Positions 34,019 through 42,627 of a DNA stretch of 64,000 nt are shown in pieces; within the stretch, counting starts at the first letter, position 1; every line of letters starts with the position of its first letter. Origin of the DNA: Virgibacillus phasianinus (GTDB lineage Bacteria > Bacillota > Bacilli > Bacillales > Amphibacillaceae); assembly GCF_002216775.1 (NCBI RefSeq), contig NZ_CP022315.1, forward strand, positions 1,922,001-1,986,000. The letters run 5' to 3'. The notes under the pieces are model-generated. The model was given only the letters and a program-made list of their open reading frames with translations, had not been told where the DNA came from and did not search any database. The position numbers were made by a program, and so were the translations under genes.

Positions 34019-34498
34019 ATGGAAGATTTTAACTTGGAAGAAAAAGACAGCTTTGTCGTGCTAGGTATTGGAACGGAGCTTACTAGTGATTACACAGACT
34101 TTGCCGGCATAAACCAGGAAAAGGAAGATTTTTGGCAGGGCGTCAAAGAAGATGGCGGACTTGACAAGTTAAAAGCTGTAGCCACAAATGATTACATTTT
34201 TGCCGTCAATGAAGCGGTAAATAATAAAATGATGCATTATGCTGGGGTCATGACCAAGGCAACGGTACCGGAAGCATCCAGAGTTATCGAATTTCCTAAA
34301 GGTGCTTACCTAGTTATTAAAGGGGAAGCGGAGACAGCAGATGAATTGAATAAAAAACTAACTGGCGCTGCATTTGGTCAAGTCTTGCCAGAAGTAAAGA
34401 ATTATGCCTATGTTGGCGGGCCAAATGCAACAATTGAAATGGGACAACGAAACGGCCTGGTTTTTGGCGAAATGTGGATTCCTGTTGTTAAGAAATAA
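34019..34498 (+). CDS. GyrI-like effector-binding domain protein
   Basis: 159 residues from ATG 34019, nine bases after GAGGAGG; the in-frame ATG at 34010 touches the ribosome site and is unlikely. It is a single SHS2/AraC-effector-binding (GyrI-like) fold: SFVVLGIGTELTSDY, MMHYAGVMTKATVPEASRVIEFPKGAYLVIKGEAETADELNKKL, and a C-terminal NGLVFGEMWIPV strand. Such stand-alone proteins bind drugs or hydrolyse some cyclopropanoid toxins. It is divergent from a WYL regulator that probably controls it. Confidence 0.85.
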   Translation: MEDFNLEEKDSFVVLGIGTELTSDYTDFAGINQEKEDFWQGVKEDGGLDKLKAVATNDYIFAVNEAVNNKMMHYAGVMTKATVPEASRVIEFPKGAYLVIKGEAETADELNKKLTGAAFGQVLPEVKNYAYVGGPNATIEMGQRNGLVFGEMWIPVVKK

Positions 34499-34631
34499 AA
34501 TGTGTCTACAGTTGGTTTAGATTACTTCGCCTGTAGTAGAAGTGCTTGCTGGTACGTGCTAATGATGCCAGTTACTTTGAATCATATTTTAATCAAACTT
34601 TATAGTAATGCTACCTGTAGTTGACGATTAT

Positions 34632-34677
34632 AAGCCTAATTTCCTGCCAAAAATAAGGAGGGAATAGGCTTTTTTTA
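34632..34677 (+). terminator. Terminator of the GyrI-like gene
   Basis: AAGCCTAATTTCC pairs with GGGAATAGGCTT, followed by TTTTTT. Confidence 0.75.
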
Positions 34678-34731
34678 CATTTTAGGACAGTATAAATCTT
34701 TATCGGTATAAAGTATAAAAAAATCTAAAGG
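34677..34731. repeat. Copy of the TTTATCGGTATAAAG repeat
   Basis: TATAAATC TTTATCGGTATAAAGTATAAA matches 9380-9412. As there, it directly follows a terminator. 34732-34989 contains short coding-like shreds but nothing I can name. Confidence 0.6.
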
Positions 34732-34989
34732 AACCTTCAGTGGCACATTAAGCAAGGGCTGGCAGAAGTGATGCGCTTTTTGGCTGTATTTGGCTCAGGA
34801 TTACTATGAAAACTATTTTTTAAAGAGTGCGAAAATATATGATCTTATGGTATATTAAATATATGATAAATAGTACCTATGATTGATGTAGGTTGTACGG
34901 AATTAAATAGGTATAAAGAATCAGAAAAGGAGGTCGGTGTCCGGTTTGGTGATGATGGATGGGATGGAAAACTGAGGAAGAAAATTTGA

Positions 34990-35188
34990 ATGAAGGAGAT
35001 TAGATGCCCAATTTGTAAACGAAATATGAAGGACAGATACCGTGTTGTCCTGGATATACTTAATACAGTTATTTGCACACTGTGTAAAATACAGCAGCAA
35101 ACGCCCTATCAAAGATACAGACTTCTATGAGAATATCATCAACCACTACCCATTTTTCGAATCACTGTGGGAGGAAGAGACAGTCTGA
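34990..35188 (+). pseudogene. Small zinc-ribbon protein, apparently frameshifted
   Basis: ATG 34990 opens MKEIRCPICKRNMKDRYRVV and on to ICTLC before a stop at 35130, giving 46 residues with two CxxC pairs. Around the second CxxC another frame takes over without a stop and encodes SKRPIKDTDFYENIINHYPF and FESLWEEETV, ending at TGA 35186-35188. The second frame reads like a genuine C-terminus, and a GGGACGG repeat begins exactly at its stop, as it does at other gene ends here. The simplest reading is one protein of about 66 residues interrupted by a frameshift near 35070. Alternatively the 46-residue protein is real as it stands. Confidence 0.4.
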
Positions 35189-35219
35189 GGGACGGAACAG
35201 TTTTCCTGTTCCGGGCCTT
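35188..35219. repeat. GGGACA-family variant (GAACAG form)
   Basis: GGGACGGAACAGTTTTCCTGTTCCGGGCC: the palindrome is GGAACAG...CTGTTCC rather than GGGACAGG...CCTTGTCCC. It overlaps the last base of the TGA stop. Confidence 0.55.
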
Positions 35220-35295
35220 CTCTTCTAAGCAAGCACCAGTTCAGACAAAAGTAAGTGAGTATTTAACATCCACTACAATTATCAGGAGTGATAAT

Positions 35296-35487
35296 ATGGA
35301 GCAGCAGGTTCTTGATTTACTTAAAAAAATGAATAATCGATTAGATACTATTGAAGCAAAACTTGAAGGTGCTGTTGGCAGTACGTCTGAATTAACTAGA
35401 GACGAAATGGATTTTATTTTATACAAAGTAAATAAATTGGAAATGGAACTTTATCTTTTAAAAAAAAGGAATTCTAACTTTTCTTAA
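35296..35487 (+). CDS. Small coiled-coil protein
   Basis: 63 residues from ATG 35296 (AGGAGTG upstream). Almost entirely heptad-like: MEQQVLDLLKKMNNRLDTIE, AKLEGA, then EMDFILYKVNKLEMELYLLKKR. No membrane helix and no known domain. It closely resembles the protein at 35800-36048 on the opposite strand, sharing RxDTIEAKLEG and the K-x-ELYxLKxxNSN end, but lacks about 19 residues of the first helix. Similar short proteins are common in Bacillaceae and uncharacterised. Confidence 0.6.
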   Translation: MEQQVLDLLKKMNNRLDTIEAKLEGAVGSTSELTRDEMDFILYKVNKLEMELYLLKKRNSNFS

Positions 35488-35496
35488 GCCAGGGAT

Positions 35497-35583
35497 GGGA
35501 CAGAGGGACAGGTTCCTTGTCCCGGGCTCGTTGAACTAAGCAAAGCTAGCAAACCGGACGATAGTCGGAATGCTAGCTTTTTG
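35497..35583. repeat. GGGACAGG repeat plus GCTAGC-stem hairpin
   Basis: GGGACAGAGGGACAGGTTCC TTGTCCC (35498-35523) followed by AAAGCTAGC...GCTAGCTTTTT (35542-35583), a terminator-like stem with T-run. It lies ten bases after the coiled-coil gene stop. 35584-35799 contains nothing else recognisable. Confidence 0.8.
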
Positions 35584-35799
35584 TTTCGATAGGTTTGACT
35601 TTTGTTGAGAGTAGGGTGGGCAACATCATGCGGGACTTTTGTGGGGGAAATGGGTTTATTTGTTTTTCATATTCAACAACCATTTTTAGGTATAAAAGAT
35701 TGATCATTTTCTTGCAAAGTTTCCTTCCGCAATCGTGCTAGATAACCGAACAAGTTGATTCAGTCCCAGATTAACGAAAAAGAGTGGGTATTTAATATT

Positions 35800-36048
35800 C
35801 TAGTTACTATTTTTGTTTTTTAAAATATAAAGTTCTTTTTCCATTTTACTCATTTTACTGGAAATAAAATCCCTTTCATTAATCCTTGATTCATTAGTTA
35901 ATTCAAACTGATTACCAACACCCTCTAGTTTTGCTTCAATGGTATCAAATCGATTATGCATTTCCGATCTTAAAGAATGAATATCCGATTTCATGCCTTT
36001 CATTTCATTATTCATTTCTGTGAGTAGATTAAGAATTTGTTTTTCCAC
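35800..36048 (-). CDS. Small coiled-coil protein, paralogue of 35296-35487
   Basis: 82 residues: MEKQILNLLTEMNNEMKGMK, SDIHSLRSEMHNRFDTIEAK, LEGVGNQFELT, and SKMSKMEKELYILKNKNSN. One long predicted coiled coil with a break at the central Gly pair. AAAGGAGGTG precedes the ATG. Compared with the 63-residue paralogue it has an extra helical segment (SDIHSLRSEMHN) and an insertion near NESRIN. The two genes converge across the repeat at 35497-35583. Function unknown. Confidence 0.6.
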   Translation of the reverse strand: MEKQILNLLTEMNNEMKGMKSDIHSLRSEMHNRFDTIEAKLEGVGNQFELTNESRINERDFISSKMSKMEKELYILKNKNSN

Positions 36049-36233
36049 AATATCACCTCCTTTTAAATAGTATAATGGATGTTAGTTATATAAGCACTAC
36101 TTTTATATCTAAAACAATAGAATTATACTATTAACCTCAAATCATCACAAAAACCACCCCAAAGTCCACCGCTAAGCGGTCTTTGGGGAACAGTTCTCTC
36201 TATTCGTTTACTTCCGCCCAACGTCACTTCACC

Positions 36234-37508
36234 TTAGCCCTTGCCACCTAACTTCTTGGCTGATGCGAACAATATTTCAACTGCAGGCAGAAGGGTTTCT
36301 TCATTAATATCAAATTTTTCATTATGATGTCCTGCAGCCAAATCGGTTCCAAATACACAGTAGGTCCCGAAACCACCTTGCTTCTGAACGGCGTCGATAA
36401 AGAAGGTAGCATCTTCTGAACCGGCACTATCATCGCTTTCGAGAATAGCAGTAAGACCAGCGCTTTCCGTACACTCGTGAAGCACTGCAGCAACTTCTTT
36501 GGAACACGTGCAGCTTTTTCCTTCGCCAACAAAATCCATGTCGTAACTAATTTGGTACATGGCGGCGGCGCCGGAAATGATGGACTCTGCCTGCTGCTTT
36601 ACAAATTCATTAATTTCGGAAGTTTCTCCGCGTGTCTCTACCTTTAGTGCGGCTTTGTCCGGAATAATGTTCCGTCCACTGCCTGCATGCATTTCTCCGA
36701 CATTAATTCTTGTCGCACCCTTGGAATGGCGGGTAATCGCGGTCAGATTGAGGGCGGCATTGGCTGCTGCCAGCAATGCATTTTTGCCTTCCTCCGGGTC
36801 GCCTCCTGCATGCGAAGCAACACCTCGAAAAGAAACATCCAATTTGGAGGTGGCTAAAAATCCATTGTTGGCGGCGACAACATGGTTATGCGGTACCCCT
36901 GTGCCGATGTGGGAAGCGATGAAATAATCAACATCCGCTACTACACCGGCCTCTACCATCGATTTAGCACCGCGGGTTCCTTCCTCCGCTGGCTGAAAAA
37001 TTAATTTGAATTTGCCCTGCAGCTCCGCTTTATTTGCTGCGAGCAAGGAAGCTAAGCCAAGGCCGATTGCGGTATGTGCATCATGACCGCAAGCATGCAT
37101 CTTATCATTTATTGAGCGAAATCCTTTCTGTAAAGGTACGTGGCTTTCACTGGTTGATTCATAGATTGGCAATGCATCCATATCCACCCGGTAGGCAACC
37201 GTAGGACCACGCTTACCGGTATCCAATGTTGCAACAATTCCCGTATAGCCCTCTGAAAAAATAGCGAGATAATCTGGATTCGCACCATGCTCTTTTGCCC
37301 ACTCCACATGTGCTTTCGTTTCCTTTTCACCTGGTTTTCCCATACAATGCTCGGCCGACATCACTTCTTTTCCCATTTGTAATTCAAAACCTAAACCATC
37401 TAGAATCCCTGCCACAATCGAGGCTGTACGCATCTCCAAAAAACCAGTTTCCGGATAGTGATGAAAATCCCTTCGCCACTTCACTAAGTTTTCTTCTAAT
37501 TTATTCAT
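36234..37508 (-). CDS. abgA: M20 family amidohydrolase, AbgA-like
   Basis: 424 residues from ATG 37508 (AAGGGGATAG upstream). M20 metallopeptidase motifs are present: VDMDALPI, HACGHDAHTAIGLGLA, IFQPAEEGTRGAKSM with the catalytic Glu, and the C-terminal DLAAGHHNEKFDINEE. The long insert near residues 45-80 (SAEHCMGKPGEKETKAHVEW) is typical of AbgA, subunit A of p-aminobenzoyl-glutamate hydrolase. Genes for AbgT and AbgB lie upstream on the same strand, but a 750-bp repeat array separates this gene from abgT. A decayed copy of its 3' end is found at 48768-48861. Confidence 0.85.
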   Translation of the reverse strand: MNKLEENLVKWRRDFHHYPETGFLEMRTASIVAGILDGLGFELQMGKEVMSAEHCMGKPGEKETKAHVEWAKEHGANPDYLAIFSEGYTGIVATLDTGKRGPTVAYRVDMDALPIYESTSESHVPLQKGFRSINDKMHACGHDAHTAIGLGLASLLAANKAELQGKFKLIFQPAEEGTRGAKSMVEAGVVADVDYFIASHIGTGVPHNHVVAANNGFLATSKLDVSFRGVASHAGGDPEEGKNALLAAANAALNLTAITRHSKGATRINVGEMHAGSGRNIIPDKAALKVETRGETSEINEFVKQQAESIISGAAAMYQISYDMDFVGEGKSCTCSKEVAAVLHECTESAGLTAILESDDSAGSEDATFFIDAVQKQGGFGTYCVFGTDLAAGHHNEKFDINEETLLPAVEILFASAKKLGGKG

Positions 37509-37590
37509 GATTACTATCCCCTTAGACAATTATTTAACGGATAACAAAATATGGCTCTATTAAACTTACTTATATAAACGGCCATGCACC

Positions 37591-38338
37591 TAGAACCGGG
37601 CACCTCCGCTTTTCTCCCCAGCTGCAGTGCCCAGCGACTAGCAAATAGTTAGTCCTGATGAATGTAAGGAAAGGTCACCGTACTTTCACAGTCCTATCTA
37701 TTTGTACGTCGCTAACCGGGCACTTCCGCTTTTCCTGTCTAGCTGCAGCGCCCAGAAGCTGCCGTCATAAGCAATGGACACTACGAACGCGAAACCCATG
37801 CGTTCTACGGTCCCTTGCTTATGCGTCCGCTTCTAACCGGGCACCTCCGCTTTTCTCCCCAGCTGCAGTGCCCAGCGACTAGCAAATAGTTAGTCCTGAT
37901 GAATGTACGGAAAGGTCACCGTACTTTCACAGTCCTATCTATTTGTACGTCGCTAACGGGCACTTCCGCTTTTCCTGTCTAGCTGCAGCGCCCAGAAGCT
38001 GCCGTCATAAGCAATGGACACTACGAACGCGAAACCCATGCGTTCTACGGTCCCTTGCTTATGCGTCCGCTTCTAACCGGGCACTTCCGCTTTTCTCTGT
38101 CTAGCTGCAGTGCCCAGCGACTAGCAAATAGTTAGTCCTGATGAATGTACGGAAAGGTCACCGTACTTTCACAGTCCTATCTATTTGTACGTCGCTAACG
38201 GGCACTTCCGCTTTTCCTGTCTAGCTGCAGCGCCCAGAAGCTGCCGTCATAAGCAATGGACACTACGAACGCGAAACCCATGCGTTCTACGGTCCCTTGC
38301 TTATGCGTCCGCTTCTAACCGGGCACTTCGGCTTTTCT
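37591..38338. repeat. Array of alternating A and B palindromic repeats (3 x A-B)
   Basis: A truncated B end (37591-37613) is followed by A1 (about 37620-37737), B1 (37738-37857), A2 (37858-37977), B2 (37978-38097), A3 (38098-38217) and B3 (38218-38338), about 120 bases each. All units share the ends CTAGCTGCAGYGCCCAG and GGGCACTTCCGCTTTTC. A units contain the hairpin GCGACTAGCAAATAG.../...CTATTTGTACGTCGC; B units contain AGAAGCTGCCGTCATAAGC.../...GCTTATGCGTCCGCTTCT. Copies of each type differ at only a few bases. The array stops two bases before the abgT stop codon and lies inside the abg gene run. Confidence 0.93.
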
Positions 38339-38340
38339 TC

Positions 38341-39852
38341 CTACATATACGTATGCACTCCAGGACCATATGGTAGGCCGGTGAAATAAAAGATTAACAG
38401 CAAGATGATCCATGAAAGCAAGAAGGTAATGGAATATGGAAGCATTAATGAGATATAGCTTCCGATACTTGTATTCTTGTCATAACGCTTCATAAAGGCA
38501 AGAATAATAACCATATAAGGAAATAACGGTGTAACAATATTCATGGAAGAATCGGCAATGCGGTAGGCTACCTGCGTAAATGCCGGATCATAACCGAGCT
38601 GCATAAACATTGGCACAAAGATTGGTGCTTCAATTGCCCATTTTGCTGAACCGGATGTGATTAGGAAGTTCATTAAGCCGGTAAAAATAACGTAGCCAAT
38701 GATCAATCCAATCCCAGTAAATTCAATGTCCTTCAGAAATTCAGCGCCGTTTACCGCGACCCAGGTACCCAGGTTGGACCAATTAAAGAAGGCGATGAAT
38801 TGTGCGATGGCAAATACGAGAACAATGTAGCTTGCCATGTCTTTCATCGATTCTGCCATATAATAACTTACATCTTTACTTGATTTAATCTTACCAACTG
38901 TCATACCAAAGGCAACCCCAATGACAATAAAGAATATCAGGATTAATGGCACGATTCCTTCTAGAAGCGGGGAGGGGACAATTCCGCCCTCATCATTTCT
39001 TAATGGACTGTTTGGCAAAAATACGGTGATCGCAATGATGGCCAGGTAAACAAACCCTGCAATCAGCGCATTGATAAACCCATTTTTAGCGTTTGGAAGT
39101 TCCTCGCTGTCTTCTGCTTCTACCTCATCGCCTTCATATTTACCTAATCTGGGTTCGATAAATTTTGACGTTACTAGGCCGCCAACAATGGTCAGCATAA
39201 ACACAGAAACGATATTAAAATACCAGTTATCTACCGGTGTTACCGTAATGGATTCATTTACTAATGCCGCTGCTTCGGTTGAGATACCTGCAAGCAATGC
39301 ATCTGTTCCGGCAATAAATAAATTTGCTGTAAAACCAGCACCCGCACCAGCAAAACCAGCTGCCAGACCTGCAAGTGGATGTCTTCCTACTTTATAAAAT
39401 ACCAATGCACCCAAAGGAGGGATTAAAACAACTGCGGCATCGGACGCCAGATTACCCATAATACCTACGAACACCACCGTATAGGTGAGCAGAAAAGGAG
39501 GTGATTTTAAAATGGTCTTACGGATTGCATAATCAAGCAGCCCAACTTTTTCGGCTAAGCCAATCCCGAGCATCATAACTAGTACAAGCCCGAGTGGAGC
39601 AAATCCAGTGAAGTTTTCCAGCATCGATGTGAGGATAAACTGTAAGCCTTCACCAGACAGCAAATTTTTAATTGGAATTTCTTCGCCAGTTCCCGGGTGA
39701 ACGACAGATGCCCCCGTGAGACTGAGCAGATAGGAAACAACAACCATTACCAATGCCAGCCCTATAAATAAAACAAATGGATCTGGCAGCTTATTGCCAA
39801 CGCGCTCGACTATATCTAAAAATCGTTGAAACAGGCTTTTTTTGTTTTTCAT
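38341..39852 (-). CDS. abgT: AbgT family transporter (p-aminobenzoyl-glutamate type)
   Basis: 503 residues, 11-13 membrane helices plus re-entrant hairpins. Family features: KLPDPFVLFIGLALVMVVVSYLLSLTGASVVHPGTGE at the N-terminus, GFAPLGLVLVMMLGIGLAEKVGLLDYAIRK, GNLASDAAVVLIPPLGALVFY, GAGAGFTANLFIAGTDALLAGIS, and TSGSAKWAIEAPIFVPMFMQLGYDPAFTQVAYRIADSSMNIVTPL. AbgT carriers import p-aminobenzoyl-glutamate or export antimetabolites using an ion gradient. Neighbouring abgA and abgB homologues favour import. The gene end abuts the palindrome array. Confidence 0.92.
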   Translation of the reverse strand: MKNKKSLFQRFLDIVERVGNKLPDPFVLFIGLALVMVVVSYLLSLTGASVVHPGTGEEIPIKNLLSGEGLQFILTSMLENFTGFAPLGLVLVMMLGIGLAEKVGLLDYAIRKTILKSPPFLLTYTVVFVGIMGNLASDAAVVLIPPLGALVFYKVGRHPLAGLAAGFAGAGAGFTANLFIAGTDALLAGISTEAAALVNESITVTPVDNWYFNIVSVFMLTIVGGLVTSKFIEPRLGKYEGDEVEAEDSEELPNAKNGFINALIAGFVYLAIIAITVFLPNSPLRNDEGGIVPSPLLEGIVPLILIFFIVIGVAFGMTVGKIKSSKDVSYYMAESMKDMASYIVLVFAIAQFIAFFNWSNLGTWVAVNGAEFLKDIEFTGIGLIIGYVIFTGLMNFLITSGSAKWAIEAPIFVPMFMQLGYDPAFTQVAYRIADSSMNIVTPLFPYMVIILAFMKRYDKNTSIGSYISLMLPYSITFLLSWIILLLIFYFTGLPYGPGVHTYM

Positions 39853-39882
39853 CGTATCCCTCGCTTATTTTAAAAGTTGTGG

Positions 39883-41313
39883 TTAACGTTCATTCAGTTT
39901 TGATGGACGGACACCATCAGGAATTGGACTATTGTAGTCATGCTTTTTCCTAAATTCAGTAAATTCTTCTTTTACATGATCCAAATCCTCTTCAGATTCA
40001 AATAGCTTAATCCCGGTCAGAGCCATACTTCCAGCAGCACGCAGCATTCCTCTATTAGCGAAATCGCTTAACCCCTGTGAGGTCATTTGCCAGGTGTGCA
40101 GTGCCGTTCCAAGCGCTGACGTAGCGGAGGTCAATTGCGCAGTCGGCACAACCCAGCTTACATCCGCAACATCGGTCGAACCCGACAGGATCCCTTGTGA
40201 TTCATAGTAGGGTGAAATGGAATCTGCCAAATATTTGCCGTCAAATTCACTGCCGTCTCCGATATAGCCGAATCCTGTTACCGGATCTAGATAATTTTCC
40301 TGTTCAGACTCTGTGAAGGTGGACCATATCTGTTCAGCAAACTGTTTTTCGCTTTCTGATGGATTGCCGGCACCAATTTCTTGCAGATTCTGATAGAGGA
40401 TTTTTTCTAAACTACGGTTTTGAACGTAGTTGGAACATGCTTTATCAAACTCGACCGTTACTTCAGTTTCCGTCATCATCGCTGCACCCTCAGCAATTTT
40501 ACGGATTCGTTGATACATCTCATCGACCTGATTGACCTTTGGTGCGCGGATTAAATAAAGAACCACCGCATTTGCCTGTACCACATTTGGGGAAATGCCC
40601 CCGGTATTGGTAACTGCGTAATGAATGCGTGCTTCCTGAATAACGTGCTCGCGCAGATAATTTACGCCAACGTTCATGAGCTCCACTGCATCAAGCGCGC
40701 TTCTTCCTAGGTGCGGAACATTGGCGGCGTGTGCGGCCTTTCCTTTAAATCGAAAAAATACTTGGTAATTTGCCAGACTCGACAGGCTCATAATGGCGTT
40801 GGCTGGGGAAGGGTGCCAGGTTAACGCTGCATCTACACCGTCAAATACTCCTTCTTTCACCATAAACGTTTTCCCTGAGCCGCCTTCCTCCCCAGGGCAG
40901 CCAAAGAATTTCACGGTCCCAGGGAGATTGTTTTCTTCAAGATATTTTTTTACAGCACATGCACCAGCAAAGGCCCCTGTTCCCAGCAGGTTATGCCCGC
41001 AGCCATGACCAACATCGTTCTCCATTGGTTGATACGTTGTTTCATTTGGTTCCTGACTTAAACCGGATAACGCATCGAACTCTCCCAAAAATCCGATTAC
41101 AGGGCTTCCGGAACCATACGTTGCAACAAAGGCAGTTTCAATATTGGCAACATTTTGTTCGACTTTAAAGCCTTGTTTTTCACATTCTTTTGCCAAAAAC
41201 CCGGCTGAAGTGTATTCTTCAAATCTAGTTTCCGGATGTTTATAGATAAAGGAACTAACTTCCTTGAAATAAGCTTCATTATCCTGTAAATACTGCTCAA
41301 CAAATTCTTTCAT
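39883..41313 (-). CDS. abgB: M20 family amidohydrolase, AbgB-like
   Basis: 476 residues from ATG 41313 (GGAGGG seven bases upstream); a further 26 codons are open upstream but unsupported. It has IGFLGEFDALSGLSQEPN, the metal-site motif GHGCGHNLLGTGAFAGA, VKFFGCPGEEGGSGK, and a C-terminal STDVADVSWVVPTAQLTSATSALGTALHTWQMTSQG, which is characteristic of AbgB. With AbgA it forms p-aminobenzoyl-glutamate hydrolase, releasing p-aminobenzoate and glutamate. Thirty bases separate it from abgT. Confidence 0.9.
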   Translation of the reverse strand: MKEFVEQYLQDNEAYFKEVSSFIYKHPETRFEEYTSAGFLAKECEKQGFKVEQNVANIETAFVATYGSGSPVIGFLGEFDALSGLSQEPNETTYQPMENDVGHGCGHNLLGTGAFAGACAVKKYLEENNLPGTVKFFGCPGEEGGSGKTFMVKEGVFDGVDAALTWHPSPANAIMSLSSLANYQVFFRFKGKAAHAANVPHLGRSALDAVELMNVGVNYLREHVIQEARIHYAVTNTGGISPNVVQANAVVLYLIRAPKVNQVDEMYQRIRKIAEGAAMMTETEVTVEFDKACSNYVQNRSLEKILYQNLQEIGAGNPSESEKQFAEQIWSTFTESEQENYLDPVTGFGYIGDGSEFDGKYLADSISPYYESQGILSGSTDVADVSWVVPTAQLTSATSALGTALHTWQMTSQGLSDFANRGMLRAAGSMALTGIKLFESEEDLDHVKEEFTEFRKKHDYNSPIPDGVRPSKLNER

Positions 41314-41341
41314 TACATTTCCCTCCATATATACTCTTGCA

Positions 41342-42589
41342 TTATTGAATTGCTTCTGTTTGCAGGTATGCTGCCAGCACTTTTGTTCCAATTACCAGAT
41401 TGCTAGTTTCCGTATACTCGTTTGGCTGATGACTGATACCATCCCGGCAAGGAATAAAAATTAACCCTGCTGGCCATCTTGTTGCCATATTCATCACATC
41501 ATGACCAGCACCGCTTACCATCGATTCCGTTTTAAATCCTAGCTGCTTGGATACATGGGTTAATTTCGATTGGATAGTATCATCCAGTTGTACGGATTGA
41601 TTGTTCACAAGTGTTTTCACATCAACCGTAACGTGATGTTCTTCGGCTAACTCCAGACAATATTGCTTGATGTTCGTTACCAGTTGTTGTTTTGCCGCAT
41701 CGTTTACACTGCGAATGTCAATGCCAAATTGTACTTCTGATGGAATAATCGTCATGGAATTGGGCTTGACAGTAACTGTGCTGACCGTCGCCACTAGATG
41801 TGGATCTTCCTGTTTATTCATGGCTGCGGTTTCTCGTGATACATATGGAATGAGCGGCGCCAAGGCAACTAATGCATCGTTTCTTTGGTGCATCGGTGTC
41901 GTGCCGGTGTGATTGGCCACTCCATATGCCGTTACTTGCAATCTGACTGGGCGGGCAATGCCTGTTACAATGCCGATTTTTGCCTGACTGTCCTGCAATT
42001 TTCTTCCTTGTTCAATATGAACCTCCAGGAATTGCTCCAATTTAGGGACTGGCAAGGTTGCTTTCGTAAGGTCTTCCCAGTTTATTCCCATTTGTTCCAC
42101 TGCTTGTTTTACTGTGATTCCTTCCATATCGCTGACGTCTTCTAACTCTTCGATGGCCAGTTCCCCGGAAATAGCTTTGCTTCCAATCGTTGAGATTCCA
42201 AAACGCGCTGATTCTTCCGCAATAAAGCAAACAACCGCGATATTTTTTTGTGGACGGAACTGCTTGTCTTGCAGGACTTTGATAGCTGCCAAGGCACATA
42301 ATACACCAGCCACGCCATCATATCCGCCGCCATTGTAGACCGTGTCCAGATGTGACCCCAAAGCAACCGCCTTTGCATCCGGATGCACTTCCCAGATCGC
42401 CCACTGATTCCCGACCTTATCCTGATACGTATGCAGCCCTAGTTCCTCTGCGGTACGAATAAATTGCTGGTGGGATTTGTATTCTGCTTCGCTATAACCG
42501 AGTCGGGTAAATCCTTGCGGGTCCTGAATTTGCTCCACCCTATTTAATTGACATAGCTTTTGTTCCATCCACATGCTTAAATTGGTCAC
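41342..42589 (-). CDS. M20 family Zn-dependent hydrolase (carbamoylase/allantoate amidohydrolase type)
   Basis: 415 residues; GTG 42589 is chosen because GAGG lies eight bases upstream, GTG 42595 being too close. Motifs are those of N-carbamoyl-L-amino acid hydrolases and ureidoglycolate/allantoate amidohydrolases: ALGSHLDTVYNGGGYDGVAGV, FIAEESARFGISTIGSKAISGE, LEVHIEQGRKLQ, GVANHTGTTPMHQRNDALVAL, and SGAGHDVMNMATRWPAGLIFIPCRDGISHQPNEYT. It precedes abgB by 28 bases, so it is probably co-transcribed and may handle a related amide or carbamoyl compound. Its true substrate is not determinable from sequence. Confidence 0.88.
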   Translation of the reverse strand: MTNLSMWMEQKLCQLNRVEQIQDPQGFTRLGYSEAEYKSHQQFIRTAEELGLHTYQDKVGNQWAIWEVHPDAKAVALGSHLDTVYNGGGYDGVAGVLCALAAIKVLQDKQFRPQKNIAVVCFIAEESARFGISTIGSKAISGELAIEELEDVSDMEGITVKQAVEQMGINWEDLTKATLPVPKLEQFLEVHIEQGRKLQDSQAKIGIVTGIARPVRLQVTAYGVANHTGTTPMHQRNDALVALAPLIPYVSRETAAMNKQEDPHLVATVSTVTVKPNSMTIIPSEVQFGIDIRSVNDAAKQQLVTNIKQYCLELAEEHHVTVDVKTLVNNQSVQLDDTIQSKLTHVSKQLGFKTESMVSGAGHDVMNMATRWPAGLIFIPCRDGISHQPNEYTETSNLVIGTKVLAAYLQTEAIQ

Positions 42590-42627
42590 TGACACTACCT
42601 CATTTTCGAATTAATTATTGTTGTACA

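Noticed and set aside
35167-35295. 43-residue N-terminal extension of the small coiled-coil protein
   Set aside because: It overlaps a repeat variant; the paralogue on the other strand starts at the Met equivalent to 35296.
37591-38338. CRISPR-like array
   Set aside because: Units are about 120 bp, alternate between two types, have no unique spacers and no cas genes nearby; each unit is itself a hairpin.
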